Shown: piece after piece, positions 1-10,456 of the stretch
Position numbering within the stretch: position 1 is the first letter of the stretch
Layout of the letters: the number at the start of each line of letters is the position of its first letter
Origin: Nemertoderma westbladi
Lineage: Eukaryota; Xenacoelomorpha; Nemertodermatida; Nemertodermatidae
Assembly: GCA_032718475.1 (NCBI GenBank)
Contig: JAUCBJ010002119.1
Location: 1 to 47,498, forward strand
Direction of reading: 5' to 3'
DNA: 47,498 nt
Notes under the pieces: model-generated
Databases searched by the model: none
The model's input: the letters and a program-made list of their open reading frames with translations, nothing else
What the model was told of the DNA's origin: nothing
Translations under genes and position numbers: made by a program

Positions 1-76
1 GTGGGGCGAGCCACGAAGTTGGCGGAGCCTTAGCGAATTGACACTGTTAGGGGGTGGGTCAATTTATGCAAATAGT

Positions 77-143
77 TGTCGTCGTCGTCGTCGTCGTCGT
101 TGTCGTCGTCGTCGTTGTCGTCGTCGTCGTTGTCGTCGTCGTT
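77..143. repeat. (GTC)n microsatellite
   Basis: Runs of GTC trinucleotides interrupted by a few GTT units. It is a simple sequence repeat at the edge of the window, upstream of a 147-bp tandem repeat. Confidence 0.9.
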
Positions 144-199
144 ACGATTTTGACATGCTAATAACTTTGTCGGATTTAAAGCTGCCAAGTTGAAAATTT

Positions 200-1240
200 G
201 TAGGTATCAATATGAGCAAAAGTTGAGATTTTTGAGAGACTTTCAGACACCATCAGTGCAATGGTCTCCCGCTAGAGGGCCACATGTCTAAACATTAAAT
301 GGCCACCCATTTCTTTGCTTTTAATCCGTTTAAGCTGAAACTTGGGAAGTATGTACTAGACCATTAGCTGTAAATTTCAAAGGAGGCTAATCTGTCTGCA
401 GTTCTCCAGTCTGCCGCTAGAGGGCGAAATGTCCCGAATGTGAAATTATTCTTCCATTTAGTTGTTTATGATCTGATTACGCTGAAACTTGTCATATATG
501 TACTAGATGACATCCTGAGTCTTTGTGTGGATTGTAATCGGTCCGAAGTTTTCCAGTCTCCCGCTAGAGGGCCACATGTCTAAACATTAAATGGCCACCC
601 ATTTCTTTGCTTTTAATCCGTTTAAGCTGAAACTTGGGAAGTATGTACTAGACCATTAGCTGTAAATTTCAAAGGAGGCTAATCTGTCTGCAGTTCTCCA
701 GTCTGCCGCTAGAGGGCGAAATGTCCCGAATGTGAAATTATTCTTCCATTTAGTTGTTTATGATCTGATTACGCTGAAACTTGTCATATATGTACTAGAA
801 GACATCCTAAGTCTTTGTGTGGACAGTAATCGGTCCGGAGTTTTCGAGTCTGCCGCTAGAGGGCGAAATGTAGGAAAGTGATAACCTTTGCGAATTCCTT
901 GATCTTAATCTATTTAAGCTGAATTTTGGAATATACAGTACCGGTATGTACTAGACCACATGCCTCGTCTTTGTGAGGAAGGTGATCGATCCGTAGTTCT
1001 TTAATATGCCGCTAGAGGGCTAAATGTATGAAAGTGAAAACCTTCCAACATTTCGTTATTTATGATCCGTCAATCGGAAACTTGGTAGATATGTAATAGA
1101 CCATAGGATGTGGCTTTGTAGGGAAACTAATCCTTCCTTCTTCAGTTACCCAGTCTCCCGCTAGAGGGTTAACGTTTTCCGGGAAAATCTTCTCCTATGT
1201 TTTTATAATCCTTTCGAGTTGATACTTAGCATTAACTCAT
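200..1240. repeat. ~147-bp tandem repeat, 7 units, with conserved CCGCTAGAGGGC box
   Basis: Seven copies of CCGCTAGAGGGC start at 269, 414, 561, 706, 853, 1009 and 1158 (the last ends in T). Spacings are 145, 147, 145, 147, 156 and 149 bp. A second shared box is GCTGAAACTTG followed by TATGTACTAGA. Units 1+2 (from 269) and 3+4 (from 561) are nearly identical, giving a ~292-bp higher-order unit, while later units are diverged outside the two boxes. No coding sequence is seen. The 12-mer resembles the vertebrate CTCF core; this is a motif resemblance only. Confidence 0.8.
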
Positions 1241-1256
1241 TTCACGTGCTGCGCGA

Positions 1257-2123
1257 AGGCCCCACTTCGTGTATGTTATGTGGGGTGGTATTTTTTCTGC
1301 CAAATTTATGGTGACTAATGGAACGAAACAGGGAGGTATACTCTCGCCGTTGCTGTATAATGTATATATTGACGATCTGAGTAAGGAGCTCACAGAGGCT
1401 GGTGTTGGTTGTTATGTCGACTGCATCAGATTGAACCATATATGTTATGCTGATGATATGTGCCTGATTTCGAATTCTATTTTCGGTTTACAACGGTTAA
1501 TTGACATTGCCGTTAAATATGCTGATATTAATTCAATTATATTTAACACGAAAAAGTCTAAGTGTTTATACTTCCTCCCGAAAGGATCGTCAGTTATTCG
1601 GCGCCCTAATGTGTTTCTGTATGGTGTTGCTATTGAAATTGTAAATAAATTCAATTATTTAGGCCATATTTTACATTGTACAATGGATGATGACTATGAT
1701 ATTCTTAACCAAACTTGTAAGTTATATTCTAGAGCTAATTTTATTATTAGGAAATTTAGCGGCTGTGCAAATAATGTAAAAGTGCAATTGTTCCGTGCAT
1801 TCTGTACGCCGATTTATTGTAATGCCTTATGGGCTAGGCGTAATTACTCAGATCGTATCCACAGTAAACTTAAAGTAGCCTATAATAATTGCGCAAGGCG
1901 ATTATTTGGGTTACCAAGAGTTACTGATGGACAGACATCGAGTATTTCACTAGCGCTCGGTATGTTGAATATACCATTATTTATACATATCAGATATAGA
2001 TCAGTAATCAGTCTATTTGATCGTATAAACAAGATAGATAATACACTATTGCAAGCATTAAATACGGCAGTAGTTAAGATATCACGAATACGTGAAATGA
2101 AAGACCGTGTATTTCTAACCTAA
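1257..2123 (+). pseudogene. LINE fragment A: 3' part of a non-LTR reverse transcriptase
   Basis: This is the C-terminal half of a LINE RT. The motif GTKQGGILSPLLYNVYIDDL and the catalytic CYADD box near 1446-1460 are clear. They are followed by the YLGHILH... and ARRLFGLPR region typical of the thumb/C-terminal part of CR1/Jockey-superfamily ORF2 proteins. The frame is open from about 1257 to the TAA at 2121-2123, with no good start codon, because the element is 5'-truncated where it abuts the 147-bp repeat. Endonuclease and the N-terminal half of RT are missing. It is closest to the RT at 31757-32824 in this window, sharing the YADD...CLIS, FN.KKSKC and DD.DI.NQ features, so both probably belong to one family. 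It is not a functional gene. Confidence 0.85.
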
Positions 2124-2320
2124 ATGTGTATAATCGCGAACAATATGAGTAAATAGTTATTGTTTTTCTTCTTTTTTCTTTTTTCTTTTTAATAATATAT
2201 TCATAGAAGTTAGTTACCATGTTGTATGATATATATATTTTGTGATCATATATATTAAATAATTTTACTATGTGCAATTGCATGAAATAAAGAATATAAT
2301 AAAATAATAATAATAATAAT
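2124..2320 (+). mobile_element. 3' UTR and (AAT)n tail of LINE fragment A
   Basis: AT-rich sequence follows the RT stop and ends in an (AAT)n tract at about 2302-2320, directly against the first 29-bp repeat unit. A short microsatellite tail in place of poly(A) is usual for CR1/L2-type LINEs. Confidence 0.65.
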
Positions 2321-5300
2321 AGAGTAGGTACATGTTGGGGTAAGTACATAGAGTAGGTACATGTTGGGCTATGTACATAGAGTAGGTACATGGTGGGCTA
2401 AGTACATAGAGTAGGTACATGTTGGGCTACATAGAGTAGGTACATGTTGGGGTAAGTACAAAGAGTAGGTACATGTTGGGCTATGTACATAGAGTAGGTA
2501 CATGTTGGGCTATGTACATAGAGTAGGTACATGTTGGGCTAAGTACATAGAGTAGGTACATGTTGGGCTACATAGAGTAGGTACATGTTGGGGTAAGTAC
2601 ATAGAGTAGGTACATGTTGGTCTAAGTACATAGAGTAGGTACATGTTGGGCTAAGTACATAGAGTAGGTACATGTTGGGCTATGTACATAGAGTAGGTAC
2701 ATGGTGGGCTAAGTACATAGAGTAGGTACATGTTGGTCTAAGTACATAGAGTAGGTACATGTTGGGCTAAGTACATAGAGTAGGTACATGTTGGGCTAAG
2801 TACATAGAGTAGGTACATGTTGGGCTATGTACATAGAGTAGGTACATGGTGGGCTAAGTACATAGAGTAGGTACATGTTGGGCTAAGTACATAGAGTAGG
2901 TACATGTTGGGCTAAGTACATAGAGTAGGTACATGTTGGGCTATGTACATAGAGTAGGTACATGTTGGGCTGTACATAGAGTAGGTACATGTTGGGCTAT
3001 GTACATAGAGTAGGTACATGTTGGGCTAAGTACATACAGTAGGTACATGTTGGGCTAAGTACATAGATTAGGTACATGTTGGGCTATGTACATAGAGTAG
3101 GTACATGTTGGGCTAAGTACATAGAGTAGGTACATGTTGGGCTATGTACATAGAGTAGGTACATGTTGGGCTACATAGAGTAGGTACATGTTGGGCTATG
3201 TACATAGAGTAGGTACATGTTGGGCTAAGTACATAGAGTAGGTACATGTTGGGCTAAGTACATAGAGTAGGTACATGTTGGGCTAAGTACATAGAGTATG
3301 TACATGTTGGGCTAAGTACATACAGTAGGTACATGTTGGGCTAAGTACATAGAGTAGGTACATGTTGGGCTAAGTACATACAGTAGGTACATGTTTGGCT
3401 AAGTACATAGAGTAGGTACATGTTGGGCTAAGTACATAGAGTAGGTACATGTTGGGCTAAGTACATAGAGTAGGTACATGTTGGGCTAAGTACATAGAGT
3501 ATGTACATGTTGGGCTAAGTACATACAGTAGGTACATGTTGGGCTAAGTACATAGAGTAGGTACATGTTGGGCTAAGTACATACAGTAGGTACATGTTTG
3601 GCTAAGTACATAGAGTAGGTACATGTTGGGCTATGTACATAGAGTAGGTACATGTTGGGCTACATAGAGTAGGTACATGTTGGGCTAAGTACATAGAGTA
3701 GGTACATGTTGGGCTAAGTACATAGAGTAGGTACATGTTGGGCTAAGTACATACAGTAGGTACATGTTGGGCTAAGTACATAGAGTAGGTACATGTTGGG
3801 GTAAGTACATAGAGTAGGTACATGTTGGTCTAAGTACATAGAGTAGGTACATGTTGGGCTAAGTACATAGAGTAGGTACATGTTGGGCTATGTACATAGA
3901 TTAGGTACATGTTGGGCTAAGTACATAGAGTAGGTACATGTTGGGCTACATTGAGTAGTTACATGATAGGCTAAGTACATAAGTAGGTACATGTTGGGCT
4001 AAGTACATAGAGTAGGTACATGTTGGGCTAAGTGCATAGAGTAGGTACATGCTGGGCTAAGTACATACAGTAGGTACATGTTGGGCTATGTACATAGATT
4101 AGGTACATGTTGGGCTAAGTACATACAGTAGGTACATGTTGGGCTAAGTACATAGAGTAGGTACATGTTGGGCTAAGTACATAGAGTAGGTACATGTTGG
4201 GCTAAGTACATAGAGTGGGTACATGTTGGGCTAAGTACATAGAGTAGGTACATGTTGAGCTAAGTACATAGAGTAGGTACATGTTGGGCTAAGTACATAG
4301 AGTGGGTACATGTTGGGCTAAGTACATAGAGTAGGTACATGTTGGGCTAAGTACATAGAGTAGGTACATGTTGGGCTAAGTACATAGAGTATGTACATGT
4401 TGGGCTAAGTACATAGAATGGGTACATGTTGGGCTAAGTACATACAGTAGGTACATGTTGGGCTATGTACATAGATTAGGTACATGTTGGGCTAAGTACA
4501 TACAGTAGGTACATGTTGGGCTATGTACATAGATTAGGTACATGTTGGGCTAAGTACATACAGTAGGTACATGTTGGGCTAAGTACATAGAGTAGGTACA
4601 TGTTGGGCTAAGTACATAGAATGGGTACATGTTGGGCTAAGTACATAGAGTAGGTACATGTTGGGCTAAGTACATAGAGTAGGTACATGTTGGGCTAAGT
4701 ACATAGAGTGGGTACATGTTGGGCTAAGTACATACAGTAGGTACATGTTGGGCTATGTACATAGATTAGGTACATGTTGGGCTAAGTACATACAGTAGGT
4801 ACATGTTGGGCTAAGTACATAGAGTAGGTACATGTTGGGCTAAGTACATAGAGTAGGTACATGTTGGGCTAAGTACATAGAGTGGGTACATGTTGGGCTA
4901 AGTACATAGAGTAGGTACATGTTGGGCTAAGTACATAGAGTAGGTACATGTTGAGCTAAGTACATAGAGTAGGTACATGTTGGGCTAAGTACATAGAGTG
5001 GGTACATTTTGGGCTAAGTACATAGAGTAGGTACATGTTGAGCTAAGTACATAGAGTGGGTACATGTTGGGCTAAGTACATAGAGTGGGTACATGTTGGG
5101 CTAAGTACATAGAGTAGGTACATGTTGAGCTAAGTACATAGAGTAGGTACATGTTGGGCTACATTGAGTAGTTACATGATGGGCTAAGTACATAAGTAGG
5201 TACATGTTGGGCTAAGTACATAGAGTAGGTACATGTTGGGCTAAGTACATACAGTAGGTACATGCTGGGCTATGTACATAGATTAGGTACATGTTGGGCT

Positions 5301-5693
5301 AAGTACATACAGTAGGTACATGTTGGGCTAAGTACATAGAGTAGGTACATGTTGGGCTAAGTACATAGAGTAGGTACATGTTGGGCTAAGTACATAGAGT
5401 GGGTACATGTTGGGCTAAGTACATAGAGTAGGTACATGTTGAGCTAAGTACATAGAGTAGGTACATGTTGGGCTAAGTACATAGAGTGGGTACATGTTGG
5501 GCTAAGTACATAGAGTAGGTACATGTTGGGCTAAGTACATAGAGTAGGTACATGTTGGGCTAAGTACATAGAGTAGGTACATGTTGGGCTAAGTACATAG
5601 AGTGGGTACATGTTGGGCTAAGTACATAGAGTAGGTACATGTTGAGCTAAGTACATAGAGTAGGTACATGTTGGGCTAAGTACATAGAGTGGG
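2321..5693. repeat. 29-bp minisatellite, left part (~116 copies)
   Basis: The unit contains GAGTAGGTACATGTTGGGCT followed by AAGTACATA. Variants include ATGTACATA, GAGTGGG, CAGTAGG and GATTAGG; a few units are shortened. The array resumes at 9515 after the LTR retrotransposon. Many units can fold GTACAT against ATGTAC around an 8-base loop. Open frames here are by-products of the repeat. The ORFs on either strand are short because 29 is not a multiple of three. Confidence 0.95.
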
Positions 5694-5960
5694 TGTAACC
5701 CTCATTATCATTCCTAATTATATTTCATATTGATTACACCATTCACACGTGTACCGGTCTACCCATTCTGCAGTTTGACCTTTGACATCCTACCATACTG
5801 GCATGCTATTATATATATGTAATGTAGGCCTATATAAATCAATTAATTCATTCTGTGTGTGTGTCGGTAATCAGTAATATACATATGCCTAATATTAGAC
5901 AATAAAATTAGAATAAAGAATTTCTGTGTACCGGTAACAAACTGTTTCCTCGCGCCCACA
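5694..5960 (+). repeat. 5' LTR of the CsRn1-type element
   Basis: 267 bp, starting TGTAACCC and ending CCCACA. It carries a TATATAAAT box at about 5831 and an AATAAA-type signal near 5900-5920, consistent with promoter and polyadenylation roles. It is matched end to end by 9248-9514. Confidence 0.95.
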
Positions 5961-5962
5961 TT

Positions 5963-5976
5963 TGGTGACCCGGACG
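5963..5976 (+). promoter_or_regulatory. Primer-binding site, tRNA-Trp type
   Basis: TGGTGACCCGGACG begins two bases after the 5' LTR. It matches the complement of the metazoan tRNA-Trp 3' end (TGGTGACCCCGACG, recalled) at 13 of 14 positions. tRNA-Trp priming is a marker of the CsRn1 group. Confidence 0.75.
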
Positions 5977-6029
5977 ATCCTTATTCAGCAAATACCGGTA
6001 ATTCCGAACCATACTCCACAATTTACAAG

Positions 6030-8453
6030 ATGCCGAATCTTAACACATTCCGGAAAGCCGAACTGCTTGAAACATTGAAGCGGCTGAATAGCCACGATGA
6101 CACGTACATCGCGCCGCAACTCAAATCAGAGATTATCGACGCTCTAATGAAAGAGAACCCTTCAGCAGTCGAGTTTCTGCTGAAAGCGGGCGCAACTGAA
6201 GCTGCTACGGGTAGCAGTTCATTCGATGCGCCTTCACATAATACTCCATATCAGAAACTACGATTGCCAGAATTTTATGCGAAAGATGTTCGGGTGTGGT
6301 TCGCGCAGGCAGAGGCGGTTCTGCTCGGACAAAGTGCGGTATCGATGAAAGCGAATATCCTGGCGGCCATTCCAACTGAGTCTATCCTCGAGGCAGGGGT
6401 AGATTTAGACGAAAGTTACGATATCATTAAACATAACATTATAGTCCACTTAGCCGATAGTGACGAACGACGTTTCCGCAAACTCTTGGTCTCTCATGAG
6501 CTGGGAGATAGAAAACCGTCGGCGGCATTAAGACAGATGCAACGTTTAGCACCGGGTGCTTCCAACGATAAACTCATTCGCATACGATTCCTTGAGATTC
6601 TACCAGAGACAGTCTCAATCGTCCTCTCCACTCTTGGGGAGCTGCCACTCGACAAGTTGGCTGAAGTTGCCGACAAGATGGTGGAGCAGCAGCAGGACCA
6701 GTCTGCCAGCCACGGTTTATCTGCTGCAGCTGCTCCCATCTCTCACATCGCGAACATCTCCCAATTACAGGAATCCAACCTCGCTCTCCTGAACACTCAG
6801 AAACAGTTATCCGATCAGATTGCTCAGATAACCACGGAGTTGCGTTCTCTGTCTGACAATCGCGGCCGCTACCAGGGCCGCGGCCGCTACCATGGCCGAT
6901 CTCAATCTCGCGGCCGCAGCGGTTCCTCCCACCGACGTTCATCCGACTACAACCCGGATGGCTCACTCTGTTACTACCACTATCGCTTTGGTCGGGAATC
7001 CCGCAAGTGTAAACCGCCCTGCTCCTGGAGGCAGCCAACCCCCAGCGACGGCAGTGCCCCGGCTCCAGAGCGGAGCAATCATCCCCACTATACTAGTAGC
7101 TCTAGGAATCGCAGTGCACTTAATGCTGTATATGTATCATCAGATACTGTAGGTACGTTCCTTGTTGATTCAGGAAGTGACTTCTCAATTTTACCACAAT
7201 CTTATATTAGTCTGTTGAACAAGTTCAAACCCAAAACATCACATACTTTGACAGCTGCAAATCAGTCCAATATTAATATTTTTGGTGAAGGTGAGCTTGA
7301 ATTTTCGGTTTCTGAGTTAGACGACCATACATTTAAGTGGACATTTATTGTAGCCGATGTTATCCAACCCATTCTCGGATTAGATTTTTTGAAATATTTT
7401 CATGTGAACATAGATTGTGCACAATGTACAGTGTATTTTAATCAATTTGAACCTACATTTAGTGAATCACGGAAATCAGGTGCGCCTAGTAATAACGGCA
7501 ACACGAATAGTGTATTTTCAAGTAAAACTAGATTTTCTAGCTCCAATAACGGTACCGGTACATTATATAGTAATATGGAACTATTTTTATTGTGGTTTAA
7601 GTATATCATATTTCCCATTATGTGGCTATGTTCGTCCAAGTCCATATGGTCTAACTTAGTCTTTAGTGCAGGTATTTTATTTTGTTTATTAAGTGTTATC
7701 GCAGTACCGTGGATGTGTGGTGTATATGATGCCAGTTCGCATTCCAATGTGTTTTTAATTACATCACATAGAGTTGAAAGTATCACATCTGATATTAATC
7801 CACAATTAAGCAAAATTTTGAACAAGTATGGCGACGTTTTCAAACCCAAATTAGCTACTGAATTTGTGAATCACTCTGTCGAACACCATATAGTAACGGA
7901 AGGACAACCTTGTTTCGCAAAACCACGCCGTTTATACGGAGACCGTTTATCAGCGGCTTCTAACGAATTTGACAATTTATTACGACAGGGTATTGTTAAA
8001 CGTAGTGAGTCCCCATGGGCTACACCATTACATTGTGTAAAGAAACCAGATGGTAGTATCCGACCTTGTGGTGACTATAGAAAATTGAACAGTATGACTG
8101 TACGCGATAATTATCCAATGCCAAACATTGTGGATATAACTGATAAATTTAGAGGGTGCAAGATTTTCAGTAAAATAGATCTCGAAAAGGCCTATTATCA
8201 GGTTCCAATGGCTAAAAACGATATCTTAAAAACGGCAATTACAACCCCATTTGGACTTTTTCTTTTCACACGTATGCCTTTTGGTCTGCGTAATGCCAGT
8301 CAAACCTTTCAAAGGTTGATTGACACTACACTGTACGACATCAATTGTGCAGTTGGATACATAGATGATATATTGGTTGCAAGTCCTAGCATAGAGCAGC
8401 ACCATAAAGACACCATTGGAACTACCATTGGTTTTGTTGGGTTTGCGCTCTAA
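6030..8453 (+). CDS. Gag-protease-RT polyprotein, truncated in the RT domain
   Basis: A single 807-codon frame. Residues 1-300 are a Gag-like region ending in an Arg/Gly-rich tract. Residues 314-331 form a C-x2-H-x9-C-x3-C (CHCC) finger, the unusual nucleocapsid motif of CsRn1 elements. The aspartic protease motif VDSGSD has its Asp at 380. RT runs from about residue 640: SPWATPLHCVKKPDG, then IFSKIDLEKAY, MPFGLRNA and YIDD at 777-780. The frame leaves RT homology at about residue 794 (near 8412) and stops at 8453 because of an internal deletion. Residues 516-566 contain two strongly hydrophobic stretches between protease and RT, unusual for a pol protein. Gag and pol are in one frame with no stop or shift between them. 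The start is the first ATG after the primer site. The product would lack RT thumb and RNase H. Confidence 0.9.
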   Translation: MPNLNTFRKAELLETLKRLNSHDDTYIAPQLKSEIIDALMKENPSAVEFLLKAGATEAATGSSSFDAPSHNTPYQKLRLPEFYAKDVRVWFAQAEAVLLGQSAVSMKANILAAIPTESILEAGVDLDESYDIIKHNIIVHLADSDERRFRKLLVSHELGDRKPSAALRQMQRLAPGASNDKLIRIRFLEILPETVSIVLSTLGELPLDKLAEVADKMVEQQQDQSASHGLSAAAAPISHIANISQLQESNLALLNTQKQLSDQIAQITTELRSLSDNRGRYQGRGRYHGRSQSRGRSGSSHRRSSDYNPDGSLCYYHYRFGRESRKCKPPCSWRQPTPSDGSAPAPERSNHPHYTSSSRNRSALNAVYVSSDTVGTFLVDSGSDFSILPQSYISLLNKFKPKTSHTLTAANQSNINIFGEGELEFSVSELDDHTFKWTFIVADVIQPILGLDFLKYFHVNIDCAQCTVYFNQFEPTFSESRKSGAPSNNGNTNSVFSSKTRFSSSNNGTGTLYSNMELFLLWFKYIIFPIMWLCSSKSIWSNLVFSAGILFCLLSVIAVPWMCGVYDASSHSNVFLITSHRVESITSDINPQLSKILNKYGDVFKPKLATEFVNHSVEHHIVTEGQPCFAKPRRLYGDRLSAASNEFDNLLRQGIVKRSESPWATPLHCVKKPDGSIRPCGDYRKLNSMTVRDNYPMPNIVDITDKFRGCKIFSKIDLEKAYYQVPMAKNDILKTAITTPFGLFLFTRMPFGLRNASQTFQRLIDTTLYDINCAVGYIDDILVASPSIEQHHKDTIGTTIGFVGFAL

Positions 8454-8910
8454 TATCGGAGTGCACAAGTTTTCGCCTGCACAACTGGTATATGGCGCAG
8501 AGCTTCAATTACCAGGTCAATTTTTCGAATTTTCGGACAAGTCTGATAAGTTCGATAATTTTAACTGGCATAATTTCACATCTCGGCTCTTCGAGAAAGT
8601 TGATAATTTTCAGAGTCCAGTTAGAAAATATAAATCAAAAGCATCAATCCCCAAAGAATTGTCTGAAGCAACTCATGTCTGGGTAAAAGAACCTAAGAAA
8701 ACTGGATCATTGAAACCGCTTTATGCGGGACCGTATAGAGTAGTTTCGCGAAATAGTAAAACTATCGACATAGAACGCCATTCAAAAATTGAAAAGTTGA
8801 CGCTCGACAGAGTGAAACCAGTTGTTTCTGAATGTGTGAACTACACTAAACCGAAAACTAAAAAGTGTGTAACATTTTCATTAATTGAAACTATCCACAT
8901 TTCTGATTGA
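8414..8910 (+). pseudogene. Integrase C-terminal remnant of the same element
   Basis: The frame reads ELPLVLLGLRSN...FSPAQLVYGAELQLPGQFF, the end of the retroviral-type integrase core, then a basic C-terminal region with KPLYAGPYRVV and LTLDRVKP. It is in a different frame from the upstream RT, so the deletion also shifts the frame. The integrase zinc finger and DDE catalytic residues are gone. Judged against intact Ty3/gypsy pol genes, I estimate about 2 kb has been lost near 8412. Confidence 0.9.
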
Positions 8911-9232
8911 ACTAAAACCATTAAGATCAAATCATTAAATCCAACGGTATTGCGTTTAACATATGCTTACCTATTTTGTTGTAGTCGTGCTGTTTTTGTC
9001 TATTCCGGATAGGTGCGTATCACCGCGGAATTAATTTTCTGTACAAAATGTATTAATTTGTGGTAATAATTAAATATTTAAATAATATGAACGTGTTGCC
9101 ATTTTTTTTTTCTCAAACATATCTAGGCGATTTCCGTTAGTTTTTTTTTTCATATACCTTTAATTAGTTTCTTAATTAAAGCCTACAATATGATTAGTTT
9201 CTTGATTAATGTTAACCATAGTGCTCCGCACT

Positions 9233-9247
9233 TAACGAAGGGAGCCA
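9233..9247 (+). promoter_or_regulatory. Polypurine tract region of the LTR element
   Basis: The purine run GAAGGGAG lies within the 15 bases before the 3' LTR. It is the expected site of plus-strand priming, though the tract is short and interrupted. Confidence 0.5.
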
Positions 9248-9514
9248 TGTAACCCTCATTATCATTCCTAATTATATTTCATATTGATTACACCATTCAC
9301 ACGTGTACCGGTCTACCCATTCTGCAGTTTGACCTTTGACATCCTACCATACTGGCATGCTATTATATATATGTAATGTAGGCCTATATAAATCAATTAA
9401 TTCATTCTGTGTGTGTGTCGGTAATCAGTAATATACATATGCCTAAAATTGGACAATAAAATTGGAATAAAGAATTTCTGTGTACCGGTAACAAACAGTT
9501 TCCTCGCGCCCACA
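9248..9514 (+). repeat. 3' LTR of the CsRn1-type element
   Basis: 267 bp with the same ends as the 5' LTR. Four substitutions separate the two copies, three in the segment around 9445-9465 and one near the 3' end. The duplicated target GTGGG and the 29-bp repeat follow directly. Confidence 0.95.
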
Positions 9515-9740
9515 GTGGGTACATGTTGGGCTAAGTACATAGAGTAGGTACATGTTGGGCTAAGTACATAGAGTAGGTACATGTTGGGCTAAGTACATAG
9601 AGTAGGTACATGTTGGGCTAAGTACATAGAGTGGGTACATGTTGGGCTAAGTACATAGAGTGGGTACATGTTGGGCTAAGTACATAGAGTAGGTACATGT
9701 TGGGCTAAGTACATAGAGTAGGTACATGTTGGGCTAAGTA
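9515..9740. repeat. 29-bp minisatellite, right part (~8 copies)
   Basis: Direct continuation of the array at 2321-5693, interrupted by the LTR retrotransposon. The last unit ends at AAGTA, just before a possible splice acceptor. Confidence 0.95.
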
Positions 9741-9758
9741 GTGACGTTCTATCTACAG

Positions 9759-9942
9759 AATTTTATCTATCAATTTATTCAGATATAAAGAACGAGTCCG
9801 CAGACATTTGAATATCCGAGCAGCTGTTTTCAACTGGTTGGACTCCTACAGAGATAAAGTTCCACTAGTAGCCGTTAATGGGGCACTGCGTTACTTCGCT
9901 GCCATTGTGGAAACACTTCCAGAGAATTTGAAATCTCGTTAG
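9759..9942 (+). CDS. Candidate terminal coding exon of an unrecognised gene
   Basis: The sequence CTATCTACAG at 9749-9758 is a plausible 3' splice site. From 9759 an open frame (one base, then 61 codons including TAG at 9940-9942) reads ILSINLFRYKERVRRHLNIR and continues with a segment including FNWLDSYRDKVPLVAVNG and ends ETLPENLKSR. The mix of charged and hydrophobic residues looks like real alpha-helical protein, unlike the repeat frames around it. I do not recognise the family. If real, the 29-bp array and the LTR element lie in the preceding intron, and the upstream exons are outside or unseen. A possible polyadenylation signal AATAAA lies near 10274. Confidence 0.35.
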
Positions 9943-10456
9943 TTTCGCATTGTTTACGCGTAAAATAATTTATAATATATAATAATTTGTTGTTAACCAA
10001 TGTGTTTTTCTCTCCACGTGTGTGTAGGTGTGTGTGTGTGTGTGTGGAGTTAGTTAGCCAACCATTGGACCTACTTGGTTAGGTCGTTATGTTAGTGAAG
10101 TAATACCAAACCAATAAGCGACTTAATTAGGAGAGTAACAACTATGGATGAATTATTGGCTACAGAGTGAGAGATGGTATGACGTGGTTATAAACCATTA
10201 AGAAAGGTTCAATGCATATTGAGGCCCAAATCGAGTGTTAAATATTACTTATTGGCAGACCGAACAATGATGCAATAAAGTGAAAACAGTAAAAACAATG
10301 CATCTGGTTATTTGTTGCAGTAAAAAGGAACTATAATTAATTGAGGGGAAACCAGGGATTACTCACCGCTGAGAGAGGGTAGCTAATATTTTGGTGTATA
10401 ACAGGTGAAGGTGTTATATATTATTATTAGTAAATTATTCAGATGTTAGTAGTGAT
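9943..10456. other. Non-coding spacer with (TG)n
   Basis: A TG microsatellite lies at about 10022-10048. The rest is AT-rich unique sequence in which I see no gene. Confidence 0.6.

Larger units (their letters stand above)
5694..9514 (+). mobile_element. CsRn1-family Ty3/gypsy LTR retrotransposon, internally deleted
   Basis: A complete insertion 3821 bp long with 267-bp LTRs (TGTAACCC...CCCACA), a primer-binding site fitting tRNA-Trp, a gag-protease-RT frame, a remnant of the integrase C terminus, a short polypurine tract and a 5-bp target duplication GTGGG (5689-5693 and 9515-9519). It sits inside one unit of the 29-bp array. Known CsRn1/Kabuki elements share the tRNA-Trp primer site and the CHCC gag finger found here. 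RT thumb, RNase H and the integrase catalytic core are absent, so the copy cannot move by itself. The LTRs differ at 4 of 267 positions, so the insertion is fairly recent. Confidence 0.95.
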
